This document shows positions 1-6,041 of a stretch of DNA of 7,615 nt, one piece after another. Made by a program: the position numbers and the translations under genes. The notes under the pieces were generated by a model that had not been told where the DNA came from, did not search any database, and saw nothing but the letters and a program-made list of their open reading frames with translations. Source of the stretch: Actinomycetes bacterium (GTDB lineage Bacteria > Actinomycetota > Actinomycetes > JAJYSQ01); contig JAJYSQ010000061.1 in NCBI GenBank assembly GCA_021793495.1, positions 1 through 7,615 of the forward strand, written 5' to 3'. The first letter of the stretch is position 1; each line of letters opens with the position of its first letter.

Positions 1-604
1 GACGAGACAGCAGGGTGCGGGCCTGGACCGGTGAGGTATGGGTACGCAGTACCAGACCGGACTCCAGGGGGTCGATGAAGAACGTGTCCTGCATCGACCG
101 GGCCGGATGGTCAGCCCCTATGTTCAACGCATCGAAGTTCAGCCACTCTGCCTCAACCTCCGGACCGTCGGCCACCTCGAACCCCATCGCCACGAAGATG
201 TCGCCGATCCGCTCGGCCAACGTGGTCAACGGGTGGCGGGCCCCGGGGCGCCGGCGCTGCCACGGCAGCGTCACGTCAACCACCTCGGTGACCAGGATGT
301 GCTCGGCGGCCTCGACCTCCAGCTGCGCGCCTCGCGACTCGAGCACCGCGCGAATCCGGGAACGCGCCGCGCCGACCCGCTGGCCCGCCTCGGCCCTCGC
401 CGCCGGGGGCAGCGCCCCGATCTCGCGGTTGGCCAAGGCCAGTGGCGAGCGGTCACCGAGGTGGCGGCGACGGGCGTCGGCCAGGCCAGCGAGATCGGTG
501 GCGGCGGTGACCGACGCGAGCGCTTCCTGGACGTCGCGCTCCAGGTTCGCGGGGTCCAGAGCCTCGACCCCGACCGGGTCGTATCCGGAGCTGGCGGCAC
601 TCAT
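1..604 (-). CDS. pheS: Phenylalanine--tRNA ligase alpha subunit, N-terminal part (runs off the window)
   Basis: PheS is the catalytic alpha subunit of the cytosolic (alpha-beta)2 enzyme that charges tRNA-Phe with phenylalanine. The 201 residues visible are about 60% of the usual 350 or so; the C-terminal part lies beyond position 1. Residues 1-105 are the tRNA-binding coiled-coil arm, including GDRSPLALANREIG at 50-63. The catalytic domain begins with RHPLTTLAERIGDIFVAMGF (123-142, class II motif 1 region), then AEWLNFDALN (152-161), MQDTFF (171-176) and RTHTSPVQARTL (187-198). Motifs 2 and 3 are outside. The ATG at 604-602 is chosen because it gives the family-typical start MSAASSGYDPV and has GTGGAG about 10 nt upstream. 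An in-frame ATG at 661-659 would add 19 atypical residues. The gene follows the kinase gene after a 151-nt gap that may hold its own promoter. pheT would be expected next, out of view. Confidence 0.97.
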   Translation of the reverse strand, partial: MSAASSGYDPVGVEALDPANLERDVQEALASVTAATDLAGLADARRRHLGDRSPLALANREIGALPPAARAEAGQRVGAARSRIRAVLESRGAQLEVEAAEHILVTEVVDVTLPWQRRRPGARHPLTTLAERIGDIFVAMGFEVADGPEVEAEWLNFDALNIGADHPARSMQDTFFIDPLESGLVLRTHTSPVQARTLLSR

Positions 605-687
605 GGCAGGGGATCTCCACCCGATGGACGGGCACCGTAGTGGTGGTGCGTGGCTGGTCATGGACGCAGGGAGCGCCTCGGCGTCCC

Positions 688-701
688 CGAGGGGGAGTCT
701 A
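688..701 (-). promoter_or_regulatory. Possible -10 box upstream of pheS
   Basis: On the minus strand the hexamer TAGACT (701-696) fits the actinobacterial TAnnnT -10 consensus and lies in the 151-nt gap between the kinase gene and pheS. No convincing -35 is visible at 16-18 nt. Downstream, in what would be an 80-90 nt leader, CCTCGG and CCGAGG (6-bp stem, 5-nt loop, about 693-677) compete with GGACGC and GCGTCC (about 686-662) for overlapping bases. This is a weak call made mainly from the gap size and the hexamer. Confidence 0.3.
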
Positions 702-755
702 GGACGGCGCCAACACCGATCTGGGCGTGCCCGAAGGGCTGCCGGACGGGTGTGC

Positions 756-1850
756 TCACTCGTGACGAGGCCGAAGCACCTCGGGGATGCCGTCCGGCAC
801 CACGAACCGAAGGCACGCACCGCCGGACGGTGGTCGGCTGAGGCTGATCCGACCACCGTGCGCTTCGACCAGGCCGCGGACGATGTAGAGCCCCAACCCG
901 GTACCGGCACGGCGCCCTGAGCGCCAGAACTTGGTGAACACCCGACCGGCCACGTCCGCGGCGATCCCGTCCCCCTGGTCGGTGACGCTCACCGCCACCC
1001 CCTCGAGGTCGGGCTCGACCCGGATGGTGACCGTCCCGGCCCCGTGGCGCAGGGCGTTGTCCAGCAGGTTGGACAGCACCTGGTCGATCTTGTCCGAGTC
1101 CAGCCACAGCTGCGCACCCGGATCGTCGACCTCCACGATGAACCGTTCGGCCGGGTAGCCGGAAGCCACCAACCCCTCGACGTGCCGACGCACCATGACG
1201 GGCAGGTCGACGGGTTGGCGATGCAGCTCCAGCCGGTGGGAATCGATCCGGGCGATGTCCAGCAGCTCGGTGATCAGCCGGGTCACCCGATCGGCATCGG
1301 ACTCCACCGTCGAGAGCATGAGCAGCTTCTGGGCGTCGGAGAACTTGTCCCACTTGGCCAGCAGCGTGGCGGTGAACCCCTTCACGCTGGTCAGCGGGGA
1401 ACGCAGCTCGTGCGCCACGGTCGAGACCAGCTCGGCCCGACTGATCTCCTCGCGCGCCCGGGCCTGGGTGTCCCGCAGCGCCAGCACGACCCACGCCACC
1501 TCGCGGTCCGGACCTGACCGTACGTACCGCGCGGTCACCAGCGTCTCCCTCGGCTGACCCCCGGGAGGACCTGGCAGCAGCAGCGTGCGTTCCCGGTGCC
1601 CGGACCGGGTGAGCAACCCGTGGTACGGGTCCGCGCATGCCCACCAGGAGCGGCCCTGCAGGTCGACGAAGGGCAGCGCCTCGGCCAGAACCCGGCCGAC
1701 GACCTGGTCGGCGGTCATCCCGGTGATCCGCGCAGCCGCTTGGCTGAACCGGGCGACCCGACCGTCCCGGTCGGCCACGACGATCCCGTCGGGCAGCTCG
1801 TCCAGCCCCACCGGGTCCGCTCCTGACGGGCTACCGGTCGGATGGCTCAC
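756..1850 (-). CDS. Soluble PAS-domain sensor histidine kinase (orphan, in the translation cluster)
   Basis: This is a 364-residue HisKA-type sensor kinase that autophosphorylates on His and should pass phosphate to a response regulator; none is encoded in the window. Residues 15-130 form a PAS domain (LPDGIVVADRDG at 19-30, then GRSWWACADPY at 66-76). The HisKA H-box is STVAHELRSPLTSVKGF with phospho-acceptor His147. The HATPase domain has the N-box NLLDNALRHG (261-270, Asn265), the G1 box DQGDGI (291-296), the F-box TKFW (306-309) and the G2 box GTGLGLYIV (316-324). There is no signal peptide or membrane segment, so it is cytosolic. GTG at 1850-1848 overlaps the methyltransferase stop as GTGA and has no good Shine-Dalgarno, suggesting translational coupling; the reading frame stays open to 2201, but that stretch lies inside the methyltransferase gene. 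From memory, Streptomyces has a close homologue at the same place in the same cluster. The signal and partner are unknown. Confidence 0.95.
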   Translation of the reverse strand: MSHPTGSPSGADPVGLDELPDGIVVADRDGRVARFSQAAARITGMTADQVVGRVLAEALPFVDLQGRSWWACADPYHGLLTRSGHRERTLLLPGPPGGQPRETLVTARYVRSGPDREVAWVVLALRDTQARAREEISRAELVSTVAHELRSPLTSVKGFTATLLAKWDKFSDAQKLLMLSTVESDADRVTRLITELLDIARIDSHRLELHRQPVDLPVMVRRHVEGLVASGYPAERFIVEVDDPGAQLWLDSDKIDQVLSNLLDNALRHGAGTVTIRVEPDLEGVAVSVTDQGDGIAADVAGRVFTKFWRSGRRAGTGLGLYIVRGLVEAHGGRISLSRPPSGGACLRFVVPDGIPEVLRPRHE

Positions 1851-2638
1851 GGGCGGACCGGGGACGGTGCCCGTTGGGCACGGGCCGACGCGTACAGCGC
1901 CACCGCGGCCGCGCTGGCCAGGTTCAGGCTCTCCGCCTGACCGTAGATCGGGATCCGGACGACCTCGTCGGCGAGGGCGACAACGTCTCCGGGCAGGCCC
2001 CAGGCCTCGTTGCCGAACAGCCACGCCGTCGGACCAGCCAGGGTGGCGTCCTGCGTCAGCTCGTCGATGTCCCGGTCCCCACGGGCATCGGCGGCCAGCA
2101 CGCGCAGGCCGGCCGCCCGCAGCGCCACAGCGGCCTGCTCCGGACTCGCGCCCAGGACCACCGGCAGGTGGAACAGGCTGCCCGCGGTGGCTCGGACGCA
2201 CTTGCCGTTGTAGGGGTCCACCGAGGCGCCGGTGAGCACCACGCCTCCGGCCCCGGCTGCGTCCGCGGTGCGCATGACGGTCCCGGCGTTGCCGGGGTCG
2301 CGAACCTGGACCAGCACCGCCACCAGCTCGGGACGGCGGGCCACCAGCTCCGCGACGTCAACCTCGAGCATGCGGACCACGGCAACCACCCCTTGCGGTG
2401 TCACCGTCTGGCAGAGCCCAGCGATCTCCGACGCCCCGACCAGGGTCCACGGCACCCCAGCCGCGGCGCACGCCTGCACCAGGTCGGGGTGGCGGCGGCC
2501 CGCGTCCGTGCTGGCGAACACCTCCACCACGCTGCCCCGTCGCGCCAACGCCTCTCGGACCGAGGGCGGGCCCTCGGCGAGAAAGAGTCGTTGCTGCTCG
2601 CGAAAGGCTCGCTTGGCCAGCCGACGAGCGGCCGCCAC
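1847..2638 (-). CDS. SpoU/TrmH-family 2'-O-ribose RNA methyltransferase (TsnR/RlmB-like)
   Basis: This SPOUT-fold, S-adenosylmethionine-dependent enzyme methylates the 2'-hydroxyl of a ribose in 23S rRNA or tRNA; the exact nucleotide cannot be told from sequence. The 263 residues begin with a substrate-binding domain (ARRLAKRAF at 4-12, FLAEGP at 19-24). The catalytic SpoU domain follows: motif 1 VLVQVRDPGNAGTVMRTAD (108-126, Asn117 and Arg123), motif 2 LFGNEAWGL (207-215, Glu211) and motif 3 IPIYGQAESLNLASAAAVAL (229-248, Ser237 and Asn239), whose residues form the knotted SAM site. The Mycobacterium tuberculosis gene at the same place is named tsnR, but thiostrepton resistance should not be assumed. 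GTG at 2638-2636 is the best standard start. Homologues often carry about 10 more N-terminal residues, and an in-frame CTG at 2686-2684 overlaps the rplT stop (CTGA) with GAGG 7 nt upstream, so a 279-residue form is possible. The stop overlaps the kinase start. Confidence 0.92.
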   Translation of the reverse strand: MAAARRLAKRAFREQQRLFLAEGPPSVREALARRGSVVEVFASTDAGRRHPDLVQACAAAGVPWTLVGASEIAGLCQTVTPQGVVAVVRMLEVDVAELVARRPELVAVLVQVRDPGNAGTVMRTADAAGAGGVVLTGASVDPYNGKCVRATAGSLFHLPVVLGASPEQAAVALRAAGLRVLAADARGDRDIDELTQDATLAGPTAWLFGNEAWGLPGDVVALADEVVRIPIYGQAESLNLASAAAVALYASARAQRAPSPVRP

Positions 2639-2682
2639 CCGCCGCGCCGCACCGGTCGGTGACGGTGGTCCCGACCGGGCGG

Positions 2683-3057
2683 TCAGGCAGCCGCCTCGGT
2701 GCTCGGCAGGGCCGCGCGCGCGACCTGCACGAGGGTGGCGAACGACTGCTGGTCGTTGACGGCCATCTCCGCGAGCATGCGGCGGTCGACCTCCACACCA
2801 GCGGCCTTGAGACCCTGGATGAAACGGTTGTAGGTCATCCCGTGGGCCCGAGCCGCGGCATTGATCCGTTGGATCCACAGGGTCCGGAAGTCACCCTTAC
2901 GTGCCTTGCGGTCGCGGTAGGCGTAGACCAGCGAGTGGGTGACCTGCTCCTTGGCCTTGCGGTAGAGCCGGGAGCGCTGGCCACGGTATCCGCTGGCTCG
3001 CTCGAGGACGTCACGCCGCTTCTTGTGCGCGTTGACCGAACGCTTGACGCGTGCCAT
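2683..3057 (-). CDS. rplT: 50S ribosomal protein L20
   Basis: L20 binds 23S rRNA domain II early and is needed to assemble the large subunit. The protein has 124 residues, near the family's usual 115-130. It opens with [20 protein letters not shown] (1-20), a very basic extension that threads into rRNA, then [17 protein letters not shown] (23-39) and [16 protein letters not shown] (53-68). The globular C-domain includes [20 protein letters not shown] (75-94) and LAEMA. The ATG is supported by AAGGAG (3073-3068) 10 nt upstream. The gene follows rpmI after 117 nt that contain perfect stem-loops, and precedes the methyltransferase by 44 nt or less. In Gammaproteobacteria and Bacilli L20 represses its own operon by binding the leader; whether it does so here is not shown by the sequence. 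Confidence 0.99.
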   Translation of the reverse strand: MARVKRSVNAHKKRRDVLERASGYRGQRSRLYRKAKEQVTHSLVYAYRDRKARKGDFRTLWIQRINAAARAHGMTYNRFIQGLKAAGVEVDRRMLAEMAVNDQQSFATLVQVARAALPSTEAAA

Positions 3058-3079
3058 GGTGCGCGAACTCCTTGCCTTG

Positions 3080-3104
3080 GGTCGCCTGCTCGAGGCCGGC
3101 GACC
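3080..3104 (-). promoter_or_regulatory. Stem-loop just upstream of the rplT ribosome binding site
   Basis: GGTCGCC (minus 3104-3098) pairs perfectly with GGCGACC (3086-3080) around an 11-nt loop. The hairpin ends 6 nt before the AAGGAG of rplT. It is not followed by a U-run, so it is more likely an RNA-binding, processing or translation-control element than a terminator. Confidence 0.45.
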
Positions 3105-3106
3105 GG

Positions 3107-3122
3107 GTGGGACGGATCCCAC
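3107..3122 (-). promoter_or_regulatory. Second stem-loop in the rpmI-rplT spacer
   Basis: GTGGGA pairs with TCCCAC around the four-base loop TCCG on the minus strand, a perfect 6-bp stem only 2 nt away from the 3080-3104 hairpin. A third, weaker one (GGGGC, loop TCGC, GCCCC) lies at 3153-3166 just after the rpmI stop. Together they structure most of the 117-nt spacer. Confidence 0.4.
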
Positions 3123-3174
3123 GTCGGGACCGCGGGGATGGGTGGCCGGGACGGGGCGCGAGCCCCTGCGGCGG

Positions 3175-3369
3175 TCAGCGACCGAGCAGCGCCCGGGCGG
3201 TACGCACGTCAGCCGGGGAGGTCACCACGTCGACCGACAGCCGGCGGGTACGCCGCGAGGACTTACCCTCCAGCAGGTGCCGGCGGTTGGTCCGCTCGTG
3301 CATGACTTTGCCGGAACCGGTGATGCGCAGGCGCTTCTTGGCCCCACTGTGCGTCTTCATCTTCGGCAT
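3175..3369 (-). CDS. rpmI: 50S ribosomal protein L35
   Basis: L35 is a small basic protein of the large ribosomal subunit. The 64 residues match the family length of 64-66. The signature [20 protein letters not shown] (1-20) is followed by [20 protein letters not shown] (20-39) and a short C-terminal helix ending in ALLGR. Lys and Arg make up a large share of the protein, as usual. The ATG is backed by AAGGAGA (3387-3381), 11 nt upstream. It is the middle gene of the classic infC-rpmI-rplT trio, 108 nt downstream of infC, with a perfect 10-bp stem-loop in that spacer. Confidence 0.99.
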   Translation of the reverse strand: MPKMKTHSGAKKRLRITGSGKVMHERTNRRHLLEGKSSRRTRRLSVDVVTSPADVRTARALLGR

Positions 3370-3400
3370 CGCTGGCGGGTTCTCCTTCGGATCGGTGCGG

Positions 3401-3423
3401 ATCGTTGCCGGCGCGGCAACGAT
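3401..3423 (-). promoter_or_regulatory. Perfect 10-bp stem-loop in the infC-rpmI spacer
   Basis: On the minus strand ATCGTTGCCG pairs exactly with CGGCAACGAT around a three-base loop (CGC). The stem ends 13 nt before the AAGGAG of rpmI. No U-run follows, so full termination is unlikely. A partial terminator, an RNase processing site or a protein-binding hairpin that sets the infC to rpmI ratio are all possible. Part of the 3' arm lies in a direct repeat CGATCCG-CAC-CGATCCG. Confidence 0.5.
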
Positions 3424-3477
3424 ACGTGCCGGGCTGTCGGCGCAAGGCCGTCGGGACCCGGCTGCGTGCCCGGCGGG

Positions 3478-4107
3478 CTAGTTCACCGGCGGGGTCCCGA
3501 CCGGCTCGTCCGTGGCGGCGCCCGCCGCGGACTCGACGTCGTCAGCATGGTCCTCCACGGTACGGGCGGCGGCCCGTTCCGCCCGAGCCTCGGACTTCCG
3601 CTTGGTCGGACCCAGCACCATGATCATGTTGCGGCCGTCCTGGCGCGGAGCAGACTCGACGAACCCCAGGTCGGCCACGTCTCCCGCCAGCCGCTGCAAC
3701 AGTCGAAATCCGAGCTCCGGCCGAGACTGCTCACGACCACGGAACATGATCGTGATCTTGACCTTGTCGCCGTCCTTGAGGAACCGCTCGACGTGCCCCT
3801 TCTTCGTCGAGTAGTCGTGCGGGTCGATCTTGGGACGGAGCTTCATCTCCTTGATGACGGTGTTCGTCTGGTTCCGACGGGTCTCGCGCGCCTTCATGGC
3901 TGACTCGTACTTGAACTTGCCGAAGTCCATCACCTTGCAGACCGGGGGCCGCGCCTCCGGGGCTACCTCGACCAGGTCGAGCTCCGCCTCTTGGGCGAGC
4001 CGCAACGCTTCGGCGATCGAGACGATGCCGACCTGCTCGCCGCTGGGCCCGACGAGCCGGACCTCCGGCACGCGGATCCGGTCGTTGATTCGTGGTTCGA
4101 CGCTGAT
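3478..4107 (-). CDS. infC: Translation initiation factor IF-3 with a non-canonical ATC start
   Basis: IF-3 binds the 30S subunit, keeps 50S away and proofreads the start codon and initiator tRNA. With ATC at 4107-4105 as start the protein has 209 residues and begins (M)[20 protein letters not shown], exactly where actinobacterial IF-3 proteins begin. GGAGGA (4119-4114) sits 6 nt upstream, an ideal Shine-Dalgarno; no ATG, GTG or TTG lies between it and codon 13, and the GTG at 4071 would remove conserved residues and has no ribosome site. The N-domain includes [17 protein letters not shown] (52-68), then the linker helix [10 protein letters not shown] (71-80), then the C-domain with [11 protein letters not shown] (89-99), [17 protein letters not shown] (117-133) and [12 protein letters not shown] (156-167). 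Residues 171-209 are an Ala/Glu/Asp/Pro-rich tail as in mycobacteria. IF-3 rejects non-AUG starts, so this start allows self-limitation, known for E. coli infC (AUU). Confidence 0.97.
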   Translation of the reverse strand: MSVEPRINDRIRVPEVRLVGPSGEQVGIVSIAEALRLAQEAELDLVEVAPEARPPVCKVMDFGKFKYESAMKARETRRNQTNTVIKEMKLRPKIDPHDYSTKKGHVERFLKDGDKVKITIMFRGREQSRPELGFRLLQRLAGDVADLGFVESAPRQDGRNMIMVLGPTKRKSEARAERAAARTVEDHADDVESAAGAATDEPVGTPPVN

Positions 4108-4406
4108 GGGGTCTCCTCCAGGACGTGCTCCGCGGGACGACCAGGCGGGCACGGACCCTCCGCGCCACCCATCGGAGAAGGACACCCCGGTACGAGCGCA
4201 TGCGGCGCACGTCACCCCGGCAGGGCCGGGGTGAGACCGGACCCGACACGGCGAGGCCGAGCGGGTGGGAGGTGACCTCCACTTGTGCACCCACCGTCAG
4301 CATCACATCACGGGAACGCCCTGGTGCGAGCCAGGACGTCCGATCCGCATGCGTCGTTGTCGGCAGGTGGGCCGTACGGCAGCCCCGTCAGCACGAGGCT
4401 TGCCGC
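4108..4406 (-). promoter_or_regulatory. Long structured 5' leader of infC
   Basis: If the promoter at 4413-4442 is right, infC mRNA has a leader of about 300 nt with no credible gene. Hairpins on the minus strand are: AGCCTCGT/ACGGGGCT, loop GCTG (4400-4381, one G-U pair); GTCCTGG/CCAGGGC, loop CTCGCA (4337-4318, one G-U pair); GTGGAGG/CCTCCCAC with one bulge (4282-4265); and TCACCCCGGC/GCCGGGGTGA, loop CCT (4234-4212, perfect 10 bp). CCGGGGTG recurs at 4190-4183, so CACCCCGG (4233-4226) can pair with either copy. CUUCUCC (4180-4174) could pair with the infC ribosome site GGAGGAG (4119-4113, one G-U pair). Leader control of infC operons is known in other phyla; this arrangement matches no leader family I can name, and high GC makes chance pairing common. 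Confidence 0.4.
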
Positions 4407-4412
4407 TGGGCC

Positions 4413-4442
4413 AGGGTAGCAGGAACACCAGCGGCCGCGTCA
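4413..4442 (-). promoter_or_regulatory. Candidate promoter of the infC-rpmI-rplT cluster
   Basis: On the minus strand an extended -10, TGCTACCCT (4421-4413; TGn then TAnnnT), lies 18 nt after TGACGC (4442-4437), a partial match to the TTGACA -35. It sits directly after the katA terminator, which makes it the first place from which the translation cluster could be transcribed. Transcription would start near 4406. No other site in the 443-nt gap fits as well. Confidence 0.45.
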
Positions 4443-4475
4443 CGGCGGCACCAGGGGCACGCACCGGCAGCGCAA

Positions 4476-4524
4476 GCACCCCCGGTGTCGGCGACGACTG
4501 GGTCGTCGCCGACACCGGGGGTGC
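4476..4524 (-). terminator. Perfect 23-bp terminator hairpin after katA
   Basis: The arms 4476-4498 and 4502-4524 are exact reverse complements with a loop of only three bases (TGG on the plus strand). The hairpin starts 26 nt past the katA stop. No U-run follows, as is common for actinobacterial terminators. It separates furA-katA from the infC promoter. Confidence 0.85.
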
Positions 4525-4550
4525 AGAGGGACGCGAGCGGGGAAGAGAGC

Positions 4551-6005
4551 TCAGCCCAGCATCTTGGCGACCAGCGCCCCGAGGCCCGGGTCCACCGCCC
4601 GCCAGTACTCCACGGCCCGCCGGCGCACATCGGGGGCGGTGACCATGGACACGTGGTTGACCACGTTGGTCACCATGTGCTCACGGTCCGTCTCGGAGAG
4701 CACGTTGCGCCACAGGGTCCCCGGCTGGGTGAAGTCATCGTCCTCACGGTGCCTGGTGTACGCGCTGCGCACGATCTCCCCTGAGACGTCCCAGGCCGCC
4801 GGCTCCGCGTACCGGACGGGGTCGGCCGCCGGCCCGCCGAAGGAGTTCGGCGCATACACGGGTTGGGCACCAGCATGCCGATAGCGCATCGCCCCATCCT
4901 TGTTGTAGCTGTGCACCGGTACCTTCGGCTGGTTGACCGGCAGCTGCAGGTAGTTCGTGCCGATGCGGTGGCGATGGGCGTCCGGGTAGGAGAACAGTCG
5001 CCCGAGCAGCATCTTGTCCGGGCTCGGGGCAATCCCCGGTACCATGTTCGCTGGCTCGAAAGCGGCCTGCTCGACCTCCGCGAAGTAGTTCTCCGGGTTG
5101 CGGTCGAGAACCATCCGCCCGATCGTGATCAGCGGGTAGTCCGAGTGCGGCCAGACCTTGGTCAGGTCAAAGGGGTTGAACCGATAGTCCGCCGCCGCCT
5201 CGAAAGGCATGACCTGCATCTGGAGCCGCCAGCTCGGGTGCTCGCCCCTGGCGATGGCCGAGTGGAGGTCTCGGAGGTGAAAGTCCGGGTCCTCGGCGGT
5301 CATGGCCTTCGCCTCGGCGTCGGTGAAGCTCACGGCACCCTGCTCGGTCGTGAAGTGGTACTTCACCCAGAACTTCTCACCGCCAGCATTGATCCACATG
5401 AAAGTATGGCTGCCGTAGCCGTTCATGTTCCGCCAGGTGCGCGGGATGCCGCGGTCGGAGAAGAGGATGGCCACCTGGTGGGCTGACTCCGGGGACAGGG
5501 TCCAGAAGTCCCACTGCATCGTGTTGTCGCGGAGGTGGGTGTCCGGAAGCCGCTTCTGCGAGTGGATGAAGTCCTGAAACTTCTGCGGATCGCGGATGAA
5601 GAACACGGGCGTGTTGTTGCCGACCAGGTCGTAGTTCCCCTCGTTCGTGTAGAACTTGACGGAGAATCCTCGAGGGTCACGGACCGTGTCCGGGTACCCC
5701 AGCTCGCCGGCCACCGTGGAGAACCGGACGAGAAGCTCGGTCCGCTTGCCTACCCCGTTGAACAGATCGGCCCGGGTATAGGCACTCATGTCCTCGGTGA
5801 GCTCGAAGTAGCCATGGGCACCGCCGCCCTTGGCGTGCACCACGCGCTCGGGGACGCGCTCCCGGTTGAACTGAGCCATCTTCTGGATCAGGTAGTGGTC
5901 CTGCAGCAGCAGCGGTCCGTCGGGGCCGACGGACAGCGAGTACTCGTCGCTGGGCGCGGGGATGCCCGCGTCGGTCGTGGTGGTCGGGGGGTTCTGGCCT
6001 GCCAT
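4551..6005 (-). CDS. katA: Monofunctional haem catalase, small-subunit (clade 3) type
   Basis: This cytosolic catalase splits hydrogen peroxide into water and oxygen. Its 484 residues match the small-subunit class (about 480-510) and it lacks the extra C-terminal domain of large catalases. The distal haem pocket shows [15 protein letters not shown] (46-60) with catalytic His57, [20 protein letters not shown] (94-113) and [14 protein letters not shown] (126-139) with catalytic Asn130. The proximal ligand is Tyr340 in [17 protein letters not shown] (336-352). The N-terminal 15 residues are Thr/Pro-rich with no signal peptide. The ATG at 6005-6003 follows GAAAGGA (6020-6014) by 8 nt; the frame stays open upstream to 6257 but that stretch overlaps furA. 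The 26-nt gap to furA and the lack of a terminator between them indicate one transcript, so furA probably represses katA and releases it under peroxide or iron limitation. The C-terminal end is intact and followed by a strong terminator. Confidence 0.98.
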   Translation of the reverse strand: MAGQNPPTTTTDAGIPAPSDEYSLSVGPDGPLLLQDHYLIQKMAQFNRERVPERVVHAKGGGAHGYFELTEDMSAYTRADLFNGVGKRTELLVRFSTVAGELGYPDTVRDPRGFSVKFYTNEGNYDLVGNNTPVFFIRDPQKFQDFIHSQKRLPDTHLRDNTMQWDFWTLSPESAHQVAILFSDRGIPRTWRNMNGYGSHTFMWINAGGEKFWVKYHFTTEQGAVSFTDAEAKAMTAEDPDFHLRDLHSAIARGEHPSWRLQMQVMPFEAAADYRFNPFDLTKVWPHSDYPLITIGRMVLDRNPENYFAEVEQAAFEPANMVPGIAPSPDKMLLGRLFSYPDAHRHRIGTNYLQLPVNQPKVPVHSYNKDGAMRYRHAGAQPVYAPNSFGGPAADPVRYAEPAAWDVSGEIVRSAYTRHREDDDFTQPGTLWRNVLSETDREHMVTNVVNHVSMVTAPDVRRRAVEYWRAVDPGLGALVAKMLG

Positions 6006-6013
6006 GGCAAGAG

Positions 6014-6041
6014 TCCTTTCGGTATCGGGCCCTATCGGGCC
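6014..6041. repeat. Tandem 10-bp repeat at the furA-katA junction
   Basis: TATCGGGCC occurs at 6023-6031 and again at 6033-6041 on the plus strand, a head-to-tail repeat that spans the furA stop (6034-6032). On the minus strand the unit also folds as GGCCC-GATA-GGGCC, a 5-bp stem that contains the stop codon and ends a few bases before the katA ribosome site (6020-6014). It may affect how ribosomes pass from furA to katA, or be chance. Confidence 0.5.

Noticed and set aside
605..661. In-frame ATG 19 codons upstream of the chosen pheS start
   Set aside because: The extra residues are not typical of PheS, and the ATG at 604 has the better ribosome site and the family-typical N-terminus.
15..920. 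Long plus-strand frames opposite pheS and the kinase gene
   Set aside because: They are antisense to well-supported genes and show no domain or ribosome site; composition is that of a shadow frame.
1851..2201. N-terminal extension of the kinase frame up to 2201
   Set aside because: The added 117 residues are Gly/Arg/Pro-rich and lie entirely within the methyltransferase gene; the PAS domain begins shortly after the GTG at 1850.
2398..3903. A 501-codon open frame on the plus strand opposite the methyltransferase, rplT, rpmI and infC
   Set aside because: It runs antisense to four certain genes, has Pro/Arg/Gly-rich sequence typical of high-GC shadow frames and matches no family I know.
4108..4306. 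Minus-strand ATG frame from 4306 that overlaps the start of infC
   Set aside because: It is out of frame with infC, continues as Arg-rich shadow sequence through the IF-3 gene, and has no ribosome site.
4303..4350. Possible 15-codon leader peptide (MRIGRPG...) in the infC leader
   Set aside because: No Shine-Dalgarno precedes the ATG, there is no run of regulatory codons, and the frame is simply the end of a longer shadow frame crossing the katA terminator.
4371..4380. Perfect 10-bp palindrome GCCGTACGGC in the infC leader
   Set aside because: As RNA it cannot form a stable hairpin without a loop, and 10-bp GC palindromes are expected by chance at this composition; nothing ties it to an operator.
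4125..4784. Plus-strand frames across the katA-infC gap
   Set aside because: They cross the perfect terminator hairpin and the katA 3' end, and have low-complexity translations.
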